This document shows positions 1 to 11,246 of a DNA stretch of 64,000 bases, piece by piece. Below the pieces are notes generated by a model. It did not search any database and was not told the DNA's origin. It saw only the letters and a program-made list of their open reading frames with translations. The stretch covers positions 153,826,759-153,890,758 of the forward strand of contig CATIUR010000003.1 of assembly GCA_949592205.1 (NCBI GenBank), read 5' to 3'. Source of the DNA: Helichrysum umbraculigerum (lineage: Eukaryota > Streptophyta > Magnoliopsida > Asterales > Asteraceae). A program made the position numbers and the translations under genes. How positions within the stretch are numbered: position 1 is the stretch's first letter; every line of letters begins with the position of its first letter.

Positions 1-2
1 AA

Positions 3-1910
3 CAGTTGTTATGTCAGGCTCCTGTGTTAGCATTGCCAGATGGGTCCGATGATTTTATTGTTTATTGTGATGCATCGATTGCTGGTTTGGGTTGTGTTTT
101 AATGCAGCGAGATCGTGTGATTGCTTATGCTTCTCGTCAGCTCAAACCTCATGAAAGAAATTATCCTACCCATGATTTAGAACTTGCAGCAGTTGTGTTT
201 GCTTTAAAAATCTGGAGGCATTACTTGTACGGTACCAAATGTGTTATTTGTACAGATCACAAGAGTCTTCAGTATATATTTTCGCAGCAAGAGTTGAATA
301 TGCGTCAGAGAAGATGGTTAGAGTTAATCAAGGATTATGATTGTGAAATTAAATACCATCCAGGGAAAGCCAATGTGGTTGCTGATGCTTTAAGTCGCAA
401 GGTAACTTCTGATCGAGTTTATGTTATGCGTTTAGAAGTTTCTTCTGATTTGGTGGCTCAGATAAAAACTGCACAGTTAGAAGCTTTGTTAGATCATAAT
501 TTGAAGTCTGAAATTATGTTGAATCGAAAAGAATTGTTATTAGATGATTCGAGGGGATTAAAAACCTTTCAGTCTCGTGTTTGGATTCCTTTGTTTGGGG
601 GTCTTCGGGATGTTATTTTGAATGAAGCCCACAAGTCCAGATTGTCTGTACATCCGGGAAGTACTAAAATGTATAATGACTTGAAACCTTTGTATTGGTG
701 GCCTACAATGAAGATGGACGTAGCAAGGTTTGTTAGTTCTTGTCATATTTGTTCTCAAGTTAAAGCTGAACACCAAAAGCCGTACGGGTCGTTGAAACAG
801 CTTGAGATTCCTGAATGGAAGTGGGAACACCTGACTATGGATTTTGTTACCAAGTTGCCTAGAACTGTCCGAGGAAATGATATGGTTTGGGTTATTGTTG
901 ATCGATTGACTAAGAGTGCTCATTTTCTAGCTACTAGTGATACTGCATCTCTGAGTAAGCTTGCACAGTTGTATATGAATGAAATTGTTACACGGCATGG
1001 TATTTCATTATCGATTGTATCTGATAGAGATCCAAGGTTTGTATCTCATTTCTGGCAGAGTTTGCAGCATGAATTGGGTACACGTGTGAATCTTAGTACA
1101 GCTTATCATCCTCAAACAGATGGTCAGTCAGAACGTACGATTCAGACATTGGAGGATATGTTGAGAGCTTGTATTTTGGAGTATGGTGGTTCTTGGGATT
1201 CTCATTTGCCATTGGTTGAGTTTGCTTATAATAACTCATATCATTCTAGTATTGGCATGCCTCCATATGAAATGCTTTATGGACGCCGTTGTAGAACTCC
1301 AACTTGTTGGCTAGAGGCAGGTGAGAAACAGTTTGCAGGTCCAGATATTGTTCAGATGACAGCTGATAAAGTCGCAGTGGCTCGTGAAAAGTTGAAAGCT
1401 GCACGTGATAGACAGAAACAATATGCTGATCCTAAACGTCGACCTGTTACTTTTGTTGAAGGTGAACTTGTTTATCTAAAAGTTTCGCCTTGGAAAGGGG
1501 TAATTCGGTTTGGTAAACGTGGTAAATTGGCTCCTCGATATATTGGACCGTTTAGAATTCGTCAGATTGTTAATGATCAGTCTGTTACATTGGATCTTCC
1601 TCCAGAGCTTGCTGGTATTCATGATACGTTTAACATTTGTTATTTGAGGAAATGTAACGTTGAAGACCAGTCTCAGATTCTTCCTTTGAAAGATTTGAAA
1701 GTTGATCAAAGTCAGAAGTTAGTTGAAGAACCCGTTGAAATTCTTGACCGAAAAGTGACTAAACTTAGGAAGAAACAGATTCCCATGGTGTTAGTAAAAT
1801 GGAAACATAGTTTAGGTGAAAACCTAACGTGGGAAACAGAGGATAGTATGAGATCCAGATATCCTGGATTGTTTGATCGTGATGAGATTTCGGGGGCGAA
1901 ATCTTCTTAA
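3..1910 (+). CDS. Ty3/Gypsy (Tekay-type chromovirus) pol C-terminal part, 5' end outside window
   Basis: An open frame of over 630 codons enters from the left edge, so the start is not in the window. Domains in order: RNase H (about residues 1-132, with a YCDAS motif and the H of the ADALSRK end), integrase zinc finger (HKSRLSVHPG ... CHIC), integrase core with D (TMDF), D (SDRDPRF) and E (SERTIQTLEDM), and a C-terminal chromodomain with VLVKWKHS and LTWETE. The chromodomain and long LTR fit the Tekay/Del lineage. The stop is followed at once by a polypurine tract (AAGGGGGGGAGAGT) and the 3' LTR. No stop or frameshift is seen, so this copy is young. It enters the window from the left and ends inside exon 5 of an EGY3 pseudogene. 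Confidence 0.95.
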   Translation, partial: QLLCQAPVLALPDGSDDFIVYCDASIAGLGCVLMQRDRVIAYASRQLKPHERNYPTHDLELAAVVFALKIWRHYLYGTKCVICTDHKSLQYIFSQQELNMRQRRWLELIKDYDCEIKYHPGKANVVADALSRKVTSDRVYVMRLEVSSDLVAQIKTAQLEALLDHNLKSEIMLNRKELLLDDSRGLKTFQSRVWIPLFGGLRDVILNEAHKSRLSVHPGSTKMYNDLKPLYWWPTMKMDVARFVSSCHICSQVKAEHQKPYGSLKQLEIPEWKWEHLTMDFVTKLPRTVRGNDMVWVIVDRLTKSAHFLATSDTASLSKLAQLYMNEIVTRHGISLSIVSDRDPRFVSHFWQSLQHELGTRVNLSTAYHPQTDGQSERTIQTLEDMLRACILEYGGSWDSHLPLVEFAYNNSYHSSIGMPPYEMLYGRRCRTPTCWLEAGEKQFAGPDIVQMTADKVAVAREKLKAARDRQKQYADPKRRPVTFVEGELVYLKVSPWKGVIRFGKRGKLAPRYIGPFRIRQIVNDQSVTLDLPPELAGIHDTFNICYLRKCNVEDQSQILPLKDLKVDQSQKLVEEPVEILDRKVTKLRKKQIPMVLVKWKHSLGENLTWETEDSMRSRYPGLFDRDEISGAKSS

Positions 1911-1922
1911 GGGGGGGAGAGT

Positions 1923-3799
1923 TGTAACATCCTCTCTTCTGGTCCGGTAATTTCTAATTTTAAATTGATATATTTAATTGTATTGGAAATTATTTAATAT
2001 TAATTGTTTATTTGCGAAACTTAGTTAAATAAGCTTAAGGACTTATTGTGCTTAGTAAATTATTGATTGTTTTAATTTACTATAGTTGACGGTGCAATAA
2101 AATAAGTTTCTCGCAAATGGTTTTTTAGGTTCCAGACAATAGATTGAAAGGGGACTAGTTTTAAGTGAATGCGGGTCGGTGTAAAAATATTAGGCCGACT
2201 TAAATTTCTTTCCTTTTTAGGAAAGTCTTCATTTATTTCAAAACCTAAGAACTCTCAAAAAACTAGAAACCAAAACCCTAAGAAAACTTATAATTAAAAA
2301 CAAGAACTCAAAGATTGAATTGTGATCTTGAAAGTTTAGTTTCTGAAACATCATTATCATCACCTTTATTGCATAATCAAGTGGTAAGTTTGAGTTATTT
2401 TTAATATGCTAAACTTATGAGTATATGATTGATATGTGAAATAAGTTGATTTTGATGTTTGGGATTGTTACTAGTTGATACTACATGACATAGTTGCTAT
2501 TTGTTATGTTAAAATGATCTTAGAAGCTGTTTTTGGTGTGTTTGGAAAGTTAAGTTCGTAGCAGGTTTTGAGCTGGGCGAAGCTTGCTGGTGCAGGGGGT
2601 GAACCCGGCGGGTTTAACCTGTACCCGGCGGGTAGTATGCCTAAACCGGGGATCCGGCGGGTAAAACCCGTACCCGGCGGCTCCTATAGCCTTTAAAACG
2701 CGATTAAGTTCTGTTACCACCCAATTTAATTCACCCGGCGGTTATAAAGTGGGACCCGGCGGGTGGTGACCGGAAGCCGGCGGCTTCCTTACCCAAGCCG
2801 GCGGCTTGGGGTGTGTTTCAGCAAATGTTTTGTTTAACTTTTAAGACTTGTTCTAACTTGTTGTTTGTAATGTAAATTGTACTTATTAGCATAATAATAC
2901 ATGATAGTTGTTGTATTTAGGAACTTATGATATTTGTAATGTTAATTGAGTTAAGTTCCTAATGATTTAAATTGATTTAATTCAAGTGTTACGACCTTGA
3001 TTACTAACTTTTACCTGATTGTTGATTCTCAGATAAGCAAAGAGCTCAGCGAGATAAGACAGCTGAGTAAGTGAAACGAGATAATCAGGTGAGTGGATTT
3101 GAAACTCACAGTTTGATTTGGTTGTGTCAGTTTGATTTCAATCAGTAATTATAGGATTACTATTGATAGTATGTTAACCTTGAAATGATATGCCATTTGA
3201 TTGGTTGTTTGTTGAACATTGAATTGAAATGTATAATCCAGAGGTCAACTAGATTGTTGGTTGGACTTGATTGCTAATGTTGGTCAACACAGGGTTGCGT
3301 ACATGTGTTGATGGAGATTAGCATTTAGTTAGCGGTTAATCACTGTTTTGGCCTACAGTTGATGTAAGTGTTCTGATGGGGCCACCCGGCACAGGGTCCT
3401 TAGGAACCACCGTTCCTCTTGACGATAATTGTTGCATTATTGATTGTGACAGATTACTAGCTAAATTGAATTGTAGTTGATAATTCGTTCACTTAGCTTC
3501 GTGCTAATCCCTCAATTTACTTCCTGCAGGTAATGTATAATATGTGGGTAGTCAGGAAGGATGTTTTGATGCTGGGAATGTTTGAAACTTGCAACTCTGA
3601 TCCAGTTTGTAATAAATAACGTTTTATAGTATATAATGCCCCGGGTTTGTAAACATGTTAACTATGTTTGTTTAGTAGTTAAACATATTGTATAAAGGGT
3701 TGCGAAAATTTCTAGTAGGTTTTAATAGAATATTTATTTAATGTAGTCGCTTCCGCCAAACTTAATATTATATTGTTGTATTAATTGAGGGGCGTTATA
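1923..3799 (+). repeat. 3' LTR of Gypsy element A
   Basis: Begins TGTAACATCC directly after the polypurine tract and ends GGGGCGTTATA, the same kind of end as the related LTRs at 4326, 8496 and 50320. Length 1877 bp. The bases after it (TCTTA, 3800-3804) are EGY3 exon 5 sequence and probably the target duplication; its partner is outside the window. Confidence 0.9.
2600..2812 (+). repeat. GC-rich palindrome island in Gypsy A LTR
   Basis: An island of CCGGCGG motifs in an otherwise AT-rich LTR. Perfect odd-centred palindromes: AACCCGGCGGGTT (2602-2614), TACCCGGCGGGTA (2622-2634), GGAAGCCGGCGGCTTCC (2772-2788) and CCCAAGCCGGCGGCTTGGG (2792-2810). All share the core CGGCG while the arms differ. 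Confidence 0.85.
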
Positions 3800-3881
3800 T
3801 CTTATGTACCTGCATATGAACAATCCATATAATGAATGATCTTATAACACAGGGTGATGTAACAACCGAGACAAAAGTTTA
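3800..3881 (-). pseudogene. EGY3 pseudogene 1: edge of exon 5 and start of intron 4 side
   Basis: Matches 36159-36236 of the intact EGY3: the last 10 bases of exon 5 on this side (3800-3809), the splice acceptor (plus-strand CT at 3810-3811), then intron 4. Gypsy A has inserted 10 bp into exon 5. The intron is cut at 3881 by element Y and resumes at 26418. Confidence 0.75.
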
Positions 3882-3923
3882 TGTGTGGTCCCGTTTAAAA
3901 CACCAAGCAAAAGAAGTGAAGAC

Positions 3924-4325
3924 TGTAGCAAATAATTTATAAACGAAACTGAAACAGTAAGTTTGTAACAAAATAAATCAACAAAATCGTATAAGAGCCG
4001 GAGCTTGTGTTGAACACAATTCCCTTAAAACGAAATCGCGTCCGTTTCCCAGGGTACGGCGGCCAGAGCAGCGTACTGCCGGAGTTTATTCACTTGCCTG
4101 AAAATGCAGTATGGTTTGATAGTTCGTGCGTGAGGGAGAGAATGAGAAAACGAGTTGTAGGTTTTCAGTACATCTAAACGATAATGATAACATCCTTTAT
4201 ATAGGGCCGAGCAAATCATAGTCATTTAGAAACCAAATCGTTTCCTTTGAATCGTAATTAATTTAGTATCTATTTGAAATATAAAACGAAATCAAAAACA
4301 AAAAAAAAACTCGTTTGGTGTATAG
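3924..4325 (-). repeat. 3' LTR of Copia B, part 1 (continues 7109-7151)
   Basis: About 400 bp nearly identical to 23471-23870. The LTR resumes at 7109-7151, matching 24352-24395. The middle part of the LTR, present in the other copy at about 23874-24351, is absent here. The polypurine tract (plus-strand ATCCCCCACATG) follows at 7152-7163. Confidence 0.85.
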
Positions 4326-6286
4326 TATAACACTCTCCAAATTACCAAGGCTTTTTTTTTTATTATTTCGGAAGCGTACTTTAACATTCACAACTTGGAT
4401 TACTTAGCATCACCAAAGTTACATTAAATGATACCATGTAGATTGCATATTAAATCAAAAGTGCAATCCACACCGTATCATCCAGATGCTTAACCTATTA
4501 CAACTTTCAAAACATAAGCCTTAGAGTTATTAATGTCAAACAAGATAATAAACAGTTAACATGTTTATCCAAATCAGAGTAGGCATCCTCAAACATTCCA
4601 TTCTCATCATCTTGCCAACCCACATACAAAAGATAATCTGCAAGAGGTAATGAGGGGGATTAGCACAAAGCTAAGTGAATAGATCATTAACTATCAACCT
4701 AACTCGAATGCACAATTGTTTACAGCTAAGCATCATAAACAAATAACTTCAAAGAGGATCGGTGGTTCTTGAGGCACCCTACTGCCGCGGTGGCCCCCAA
4801 GCAACGCTTACGACCACTGAAGGCCAATTCAGTGATCTAACCGATGGTTTGGTACTACTACTACTTCCAACATCATTCCAGTGAACAACACATGTACAAA
4901 GTACTGATGTTATCCAAGTAATAGTACCCAAACCCAATCGCAACTGACCTCTGAAAGATTCACATAATCCATAATCATCATGGCAATATGTTAATTAAAC
5001 TATTCACAAATAAAACCAAGTTACCCGTTGTAACAAGATTGTTACAACCAAATTAGACTGAAGCCAAGGACCCACTCACCCTTGACGTCACTGTCTCCAC
5101 TCAGAGTTCTTATATTACTGAGTCTTCGGTTTATCTGAAACACAGCAAAGGTATACGAGTCAATTATTCATCTCAAATATACTTAGTGGAATTAAAAGTG
5201 CACCATGACCATCAATCATGACAACTCGATTTACGACACCTCGACATGTACATAAATTCATAAATTAACCTATCATGAATCCTTATTACATGTTACTAAT
5301 CATATAAACGTATAACCGATTAATTTCGAAGGAATGCAAGAAGTGAAATTGGTTATGCTGGAAACGGCCAGGAAGCCACCGGCTGGGTCACCGGACCCGC
5401 CGGTTCCACTACACGAGCCGCCGGCTGGGATACCCAAGCCGCCGGGTAATGCAGGTTTTTCATAACCAGAAGAAAATTGCGTTTTAAAGCCTAAATAGGC
5501 CGCCGTTTTGGCCCATGAGCCGCTGGGTGGGGAGAGGAAACCGCCGGCTAGGGACACCAACCCACCGTTTCCTCAAAATGATGAACAAGCCGCCGGCTGG
5601 GGACACCAACCCGCCGGCTTCTTCATCAGTTCAGCAGCAGATCAGCAGCTCATCAACCCATACCCACGAACCAAAATACCCAAATCATGAAACTCAGTTG
5701 TAATACACGGTTTTAGCACAAAATCGGCCTCAAGTAGTATCATACAACATAGTATAACAACAAGTAACATCATCAAACCACAAAATCTATCTAAGCATCA
5801 AAATCTAACCTAATTGAATCAACTTCAATCAAACTCAAATTAAAGATATGCGAGAGCAAGAGGTTACTTACAAGTTGTAGAGGAACAAGATGATGAAACT
5901 AAGAAGATAATTCTTGAACTAAATCCAAGCCCCAAATCTTTTATGTGTGTGTGTTTCTTGAGATAGAAAAGAAAGAAAATGAGGAAAGTGAATGAGTTAG
6001 TTGACATATCTCAACCAACTCCTCATTAGGTAGTGAAATGTTATATCCGCTCTAAACCTATTGTCTGGAACTTAAAACCAATTTGCGAGACAATACCTTT
6101 TATTTTTCCCTCAACTAAGGCTAGTTAAAAGAAATAATATTTCGCTATCCACAATAAGTTATCTAACCAATTAACTTATTTATTTCAAGTATCACATATT
6201 ACCAATTAGTTCTAAACGCAATTAAATCATTAAATAAAATAAGGAATTTACCGAATTTCTACTAGGCCCAAATCGAGGATGTTACA
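4326..6286 (-). repeat. LTR of Gypsy B
   Basis: Read on the minus strand it starts TGTAACATCC next to the polypurine tract and ends at the plus-strand TATAACACTCTCC. Length 1961 bp. Shares conserved blocks such as TATTGTCTGGAAC and ATTTGCGAG with the LTRs at 1923, 8496 and 50320. Confidence 0.85.
5370..5620 (-). repeat. GC-rich CCGCCGG island in Gypsy B LTR
   Basis: About ten CCGCCGG-like motifs, the reverse complement of those in element A, at the matching distance (about 666-916 bp) from the LTR start. Palindromes are shorter here (AGCCGCCGGCT occurs twice), so this older copy seems to be decaying. Confidence 0.8.
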
Positions 6287-6298
6287 AATCTTCCCTCC

Positions 6299-7108
6299 TT
6301 AAGAAGATTTCGTCCCCGAAATCTCGCCTTGCCCAAACAAACTAGGGTAACGCGTCCTCATGCTAGACTCGGTCTCCCACGTAAGGTTCGGCCCCAAACT
6401 ATGATTCCACTTAACCAACACCATGGGAATATCCTTCTTTCGAAGTTTAGTCACCTTACGATCTACTAGCTCTACGGGCTCTTCTACAAGCTTTTTACTT
6501 AGGTCCACACGCAAATCCTGTAATGGAAGAACTTGGGATTGGTCCTCCACATTGCTCTTTCTTAAATAGCACACATTAAATGTATCATGAATACCCGACA
6601 TTTCCGGAGGAAGATCTAAGGAAACCGTTTGATCATTGACGACTTGTCGGATTTTAAACGGTCCAATGAATCTAGGAGCTAGCTTACCACGTTTCCCAAA
6701 CCGAATAACCCCCTTCCAAGGTGAAACCTTCAAGTAAACCAACTCACCTTCTACAAACGAAACAGGTCGACGACGCGGATCGGCATATTGTTTCTGTCTA
6801 TCACGGGCAGCTTTTAACCTATCACGGGCTATGGCTACATTATCGGCTGTAATTTGTACTATGTCAGGACCCGCAAATTGTTTCTCACCCGCCTCTAGCC
6901 AACAAGTGGGTGTTCTACACCTACGGCCATACAACATCTCATAGGGTGGCATGCCTATACTAGAATGGAAGGAATTATTATAGGCGAATTCAACCAAAGG
7001 TAAGTGAGAATCCCAAGACCCACCAAATTCCAAAACGCACGCTCAAACATATCTTCTAAGGTCTGAATAGTCCGCTCAGACTGACCATCAGTCTGAGGAT
7101 GATAAGTC
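6299..7108 (-). pseudogene. Gypsy B pol fragment: integrase core end and chromodomain
   Basis: Encodes the same YHPQTDGQSERTIQTLEDM integrase block as element A, then integrase C-terminal region and a chromodomain (VLVKWNHS, LTWETESS). One frameshift lies near 7033 and the 5' end is lost at 7108, where the sequence switches to Copia B LTR. The residues are highly similar to element A, so A and B belong to one family. Confidence 0.85.
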
Positions 7109-7151
7109 CAAAGTTTGGGAAAAATGCATATTTTAACCCAATTTTCCAACA

Positions 7152-7706
7152 ATCCCCCACATGAATGGAGATCGATAGAATAACACACATACTCATACTG
7201 AAATTTCAACAGTCAAGTCTTGCATAGGATAGGTAGGTGTTACCCTTTGAACCTTCCCTTGTGAAATGTACTTAGTCTCCTAGCTGTCAGTAGATGGTGA
7301 TGTCTTTGAACTGATCTGCTGTTTATGTAGACGACAATACATGTTCACACATGACTCTTCCTGACAATGTCAACTCCTCATAGTCGTGTCCTTTATGGTC
7401 CTGAACACTAGCCTGGTTCTGCAAGAGCTCTTAGGAAATACGCCCCCCACATTTCCCTTCGAAGCGACCCCACTTCTCTCTCACATAGGTGATTTTCGAA
7501 ATCATTAAAAACATTAAGCTTAACCTAACTCTCACTGTTACTATAAGAATGGACTAGGAAGTTTAATAAACTCCCTTTTAACGGGTTTAGCTAATAAATT
7601 AACTTCCCCCACAGTGACCTCCCTTCGTTCATACAATTAGGTTGTCCTCTTAAACCTAGATCTTGGGATCTCCAGTCAACTAGGTGAGGTTTTCCTTTGT
7701 ACAAAC
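7152..7706 (-). other. Copia B region between pol stop and 3' LTR
   Basis: Non-coding interior of Copia B. It starts with the polypurine tract next to the LTR (plus-strand ATCCCCCACATG, 7152-7163). No further gene is seen. A second C-rich block on the plus strand lies at 7441-7450. Confidence 0.5.
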
Positions 7707-8490
7707 TTATTCATTCAAGGGCTTTAGTCCCATTCCTCTCGACGACCTATAAACTACCTCTCTGCTTAAGCCTTTAGTTAGCGGATCCGCAATATTATCA
7801 GCTGACTTCACGTAGTCAATCGTGATAATTCCAGTTGAGAGTAGTTGTCGTATAGTGTTATGTCTACGTCGAATATGCCGAGACTTACCATTATACATTA
7901 TGCTATGAGCTCTACCAATTGCCGATTGGCTATCACAATGTATACTAATGGCCGTTACCGGTTTAGGCCACCTAGGTATATCCTCGGTAAATTGACGTAA
8001 CCACTCTGCCTCTTCCCCACATTTGTCCAAAGCGATAAACTCAGATTCCATCGTAGATCTAGCTATAACCATTTGTTTGGACGATTTCCAAGATACAGCT
8101 GCGCCTCCTAGTGTGAAAACATACCCACTAGTTGCTCTTGAATCTTTTATGTCAGAGATCCAATTTGCATCGGTGTATCCTTCAATTACAGCTGGATATC
8201 TTTTGTAATGTAGTCCATATTCACGAGTGTATCTCAAATATCTTAGTAATCTCGTTATACTTTTCCAATGTTCAGTACTTGGATTACTAGTATATCTACT
8301 CAGCCTGCTTACTGCATATGCTATGTCAGGCCTTGTACAACTCATCAAATACATTAGACTACCAATGATTCTTGAATATTCGACTTGGGAAACACCTTGA
8401 CCTCTATTCTTAGATAGGTGTTGACTTATATCAATTGGCTACACTAGAATCACCCGAATTAAACTTCTCAAGAATCTTATCCACATAATG
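7707..8490 (-). pseudogene. Copia B RNase H and end of RT
   Basis: Minus-strand frame with the Copia C-terminal RT block (LMSCTRPDIAYAVSRLSRY) and RNase H motifs TDANW, STMESEFIAL, DSQSAI and ADPLTKGL. The last is typical of the Copia RNase H end. A frameshift lies near 8354-8450, and the RT part is separated from 10560-11246 by a solo LTR. Confidence 0.9.
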
Positions 8491-8495
8491 AGTTT

Positions 8496-10554
8496 TATAA
8501 CACCCCTCATTTCAATACAATATTTAAATGTATTTTACATCGGAAGCGTATATCAAATCACATTACTTATTAGGGATATAATTAAACTCATAATATTTCA
8601 AAACATATTATAATCAACTGGGTGTTATATAAAATTCAAAACATAACTTTTGGTTATCAAACCAATATCAGAGTTTACATCTGGTCAAACATTTCATCCA
8701 GTCAACAATCTTCTTGCCCACCCATTGTATTTACACAATAACCTGCAAGAAGTGGTGTGGTGGGGTTAGCATAACGCTAAGTGAGGGAATCAATAAGCAC
8801 AGTCCAACTTAGCATAACAACTTTGTTTACATCAAAGCATCGTATCATATAATATCACAGAGTTTCTAGAGTTCTTAGGGAAACCTTCGGCTAAGAACAT
8901 ACAATTCTATTTGAATGAGATAACATCTCAATACAATAACATAAAATGAGGATCGGTGGCTCCGGAGGTATCATAATACCCGGGGATTCCCCCAGAACAC
9001 TTAACGTCAATCCGTATGGCCAATACAGAATAGACCGATAACTTGGTACTAATCACATACGACCTAATTTCCTGTTAACGAGAAGTACAAGGAAATTCCT
9101 GTCGTATTACAATAGTATCCAAATCCAACTATCGCGTTGACCTCAAGTCTGATGCCCGAAGGCCAAATATAACATGTGATCACATATTCAATCAGGTCAA
9201 CATATCAGACTAAACAGTCTATCAACAGTATTATTACAACTAAACCATAATCATCATGGTAAACTAAAACAGTAATAATACGTTTACCCGTTGTAACCAA
9301 ACCTGTTACAACTAAATCACACTGAGGGTACAGATCCACTCACCGATAACCTAAGTCCCACTCAGTAGTCTAATGTCACTGAGTCTTCTGTTAATCTGAA
9401 ATACCACAAAACACACAAGTTAGTAACTTGTTCCATAATCATCATTCTAGCATATTTATTAAATCAGGTAATCCCTGAAGTCTAGACAAACAAAAGTTCA
9501 ATCATAAATAAAATCCAAAAATCCCGAAATGACGTTTTAAAACTGAAAAATGCCATTTTCGACCCCTAGATGACCCCGAATGGCCAAAAACTGCCTAGGC
9601 TATAACATATAGCTTTGATCATTGGGCCGTTTCCGAGTGACCATGCGAATTTCAGCTCAATCCGGGTTAATGAAAAATTTGTAAATCATTTAGTCACTAA
9701 AGGTGCAAGCATTTTTACACTTATGCACTTTTAAAATTTGCGAAACGAAATTCTCGGTTCGCAGTAATCTCAACTCGCAGGTCAACTCGGTTCGCAGAAA
9801 AAATCGATTCGCTTCGCAGTTTTGGTTGGTTCGAAATTTTCGGCTCGCAAACCATCTCGGTTCGCACAGCGAAACTCAACTCGCTTCACCAGTTCAACTC
9901 GCCTCGTTGGACGAACTGAAACCTGCGATTTTCGCTGCTGTAATCTGATTTTCGACCCAAAACTCACCAAAACTCAAGAAACTTGATTTCTATGGTTTCT
10001 AATGCTTCAAGTGACATCAAACAACACCTATTAACACCAAATAGCAACATAACAAGCTTTAATTTGGTTCAATCACTCAAAACCCATTTTATGAAACTCA
10101 AAAATCAACTCACTTGGTTTTGATGATGATAACGATGATGAGATGTAGATGATGATGAAACTAGAATCAAGATCACAGCTTCACTTGTTTCAATCTTTAA
10201 GTTTTCTTGATTTTTGGTTCTAGGTTTTCAAAGAAATGAACTTTCCAAAATAGGAAAGTGAAATATATAGTCGGTTCAACTAAACCGCCTTCAATTATAC
10301 GGGTATAATTTAATACCCCATCTCAATCTATTGTCTGGAACCCGAAAACCATTTGCGAGTCCAAATATTTTATTGTACCGACAACTTTATTAATTTAAAA
10401 CAATTAATAATTTACTTGTCACATTGGAATATTTGACTCCTATTCCAATTAATTTTAACTAGTTCAAACAATATTATTTCCAAACACATTAAATAATAAT
10501 TTAAAATTCTAGGAAATAATATAAAACAACTAGGTGCATTTTGAGGATGTTACA
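8496..10554 (-). mobile_element. Solo Gypsy LTR C in Copia B
   Basis: A 2059-bp LTR with no internal region. On the minus strand it starts TGTAACATCC and ends GGGGTGTTATA. It is flanked by a perfect 5-bp target duplication AGTTT (8491-8495, 10555-10559), so it is a real insertion reduced by LTR-LTR recombination. It splits the Copia B RT from its RNase H. Confidence 0.93.
9690..9956 (-). repeat. TTCGCAG-type short repeat island in solo LTR C
   Basis: Multiple copies of GGTTCGCA, CTTCGCAG and CTCGC-type motifs in both orientations. It occupies the same slot (about 600-860 bp from the LTR start) as the CGGCG palindromes of LTRs A, B and E, but with a different motif. Confidence 0.7.
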
Positions 10555-10559
10555 AGTTT

Positions 10560-11246
10560 GGTGTAACATAAGACCATCTTTGGTCCTTGTGATCTTGATA
10601 CCAAGAATCACATCCGCCAAACCCATATCTTTCATGTCAAACCTTGCTTTCAACATATCCTTTGTTGATTTTATCATCTTATCATCACTACCTATGATTA
10701 GCATATCATCCACATAGAGACATAAGATGACGTATCCATTAGGTGTGTCTTTCACCTAGACACACTTATCACATTCATTGATCTTAAAACCATTATCATG
10801 ACATGGTCAAACTTTTGATGCCATTGTTTTGGAGCCTGCTTTAAACCATACAGTGATTTAACAAGCTTGCAAACTTTATTCTCTTGTCCTTTGGCAACAA
10901 AACCCTCGGGTTGTTCCATGTAAATCTCCTCATCTAAATCTCCGTTTAGAAAAGTAGTTTTCACATCCATTTGGTGAACTTCCAAATCTCTAATGGCGGC
11001 TATAGCAAGTACCATTCTTATGGAAGTTATCCGGGTCACCGGCGAGTAGGTATCGAAATAATCTAGACCTTCTCGTTGCCTATAACCCTTGATCACCAAT
11101 CTTGCTTTGTATTTATCAATCGAGCCATCCGTATTCATCTTTTTCTTAAAGATCCATCGGTAACCTAATGGTTTGCATCCCGGAGGAAGATCCACTAACT
11201 CCCATGTATGGTTTTGTAAAATAGAATCTATTTCACTTTTGATGGC
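10560..11246 (-). pseudogene. Copia B reverse transcriptase
   Basis: Shows the Copia RT start (GCKPLGYRWIFKKK, YKARLVIKGY), QMDVKTTFLNGDL, KSLYGLKQAPKQW and the catalytic box YVDDMLI. A frameshift near 10752 separates the two halves. At 11246 the frame is cut by the Athila-like element and continues at 20203, as the target duplication ATGGC shows. Confidence 0.92.

Larger units (their letters stand above)
4326..7108 (-). mobile_element. Truncated Gypsy element B (3' LTR plus end of pol)
   Basis: A minus-strand relative of element A: LTR at 4326-6286, polypurine tract at 6287-6305, then integrase and chromodomain up to 7108. There it is cut in the integrase core and joined to the Copia B LTR. 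Its own 5' half and 5' LTR are missing. Confidence 0.85.

Noticed and set aside
5300..5703. Gly/Pro-rich frames at 5300-5560 and 5508-5703
   Set aside because: Artefacts of the CCGCCGG island in the Gypsy B LTR.
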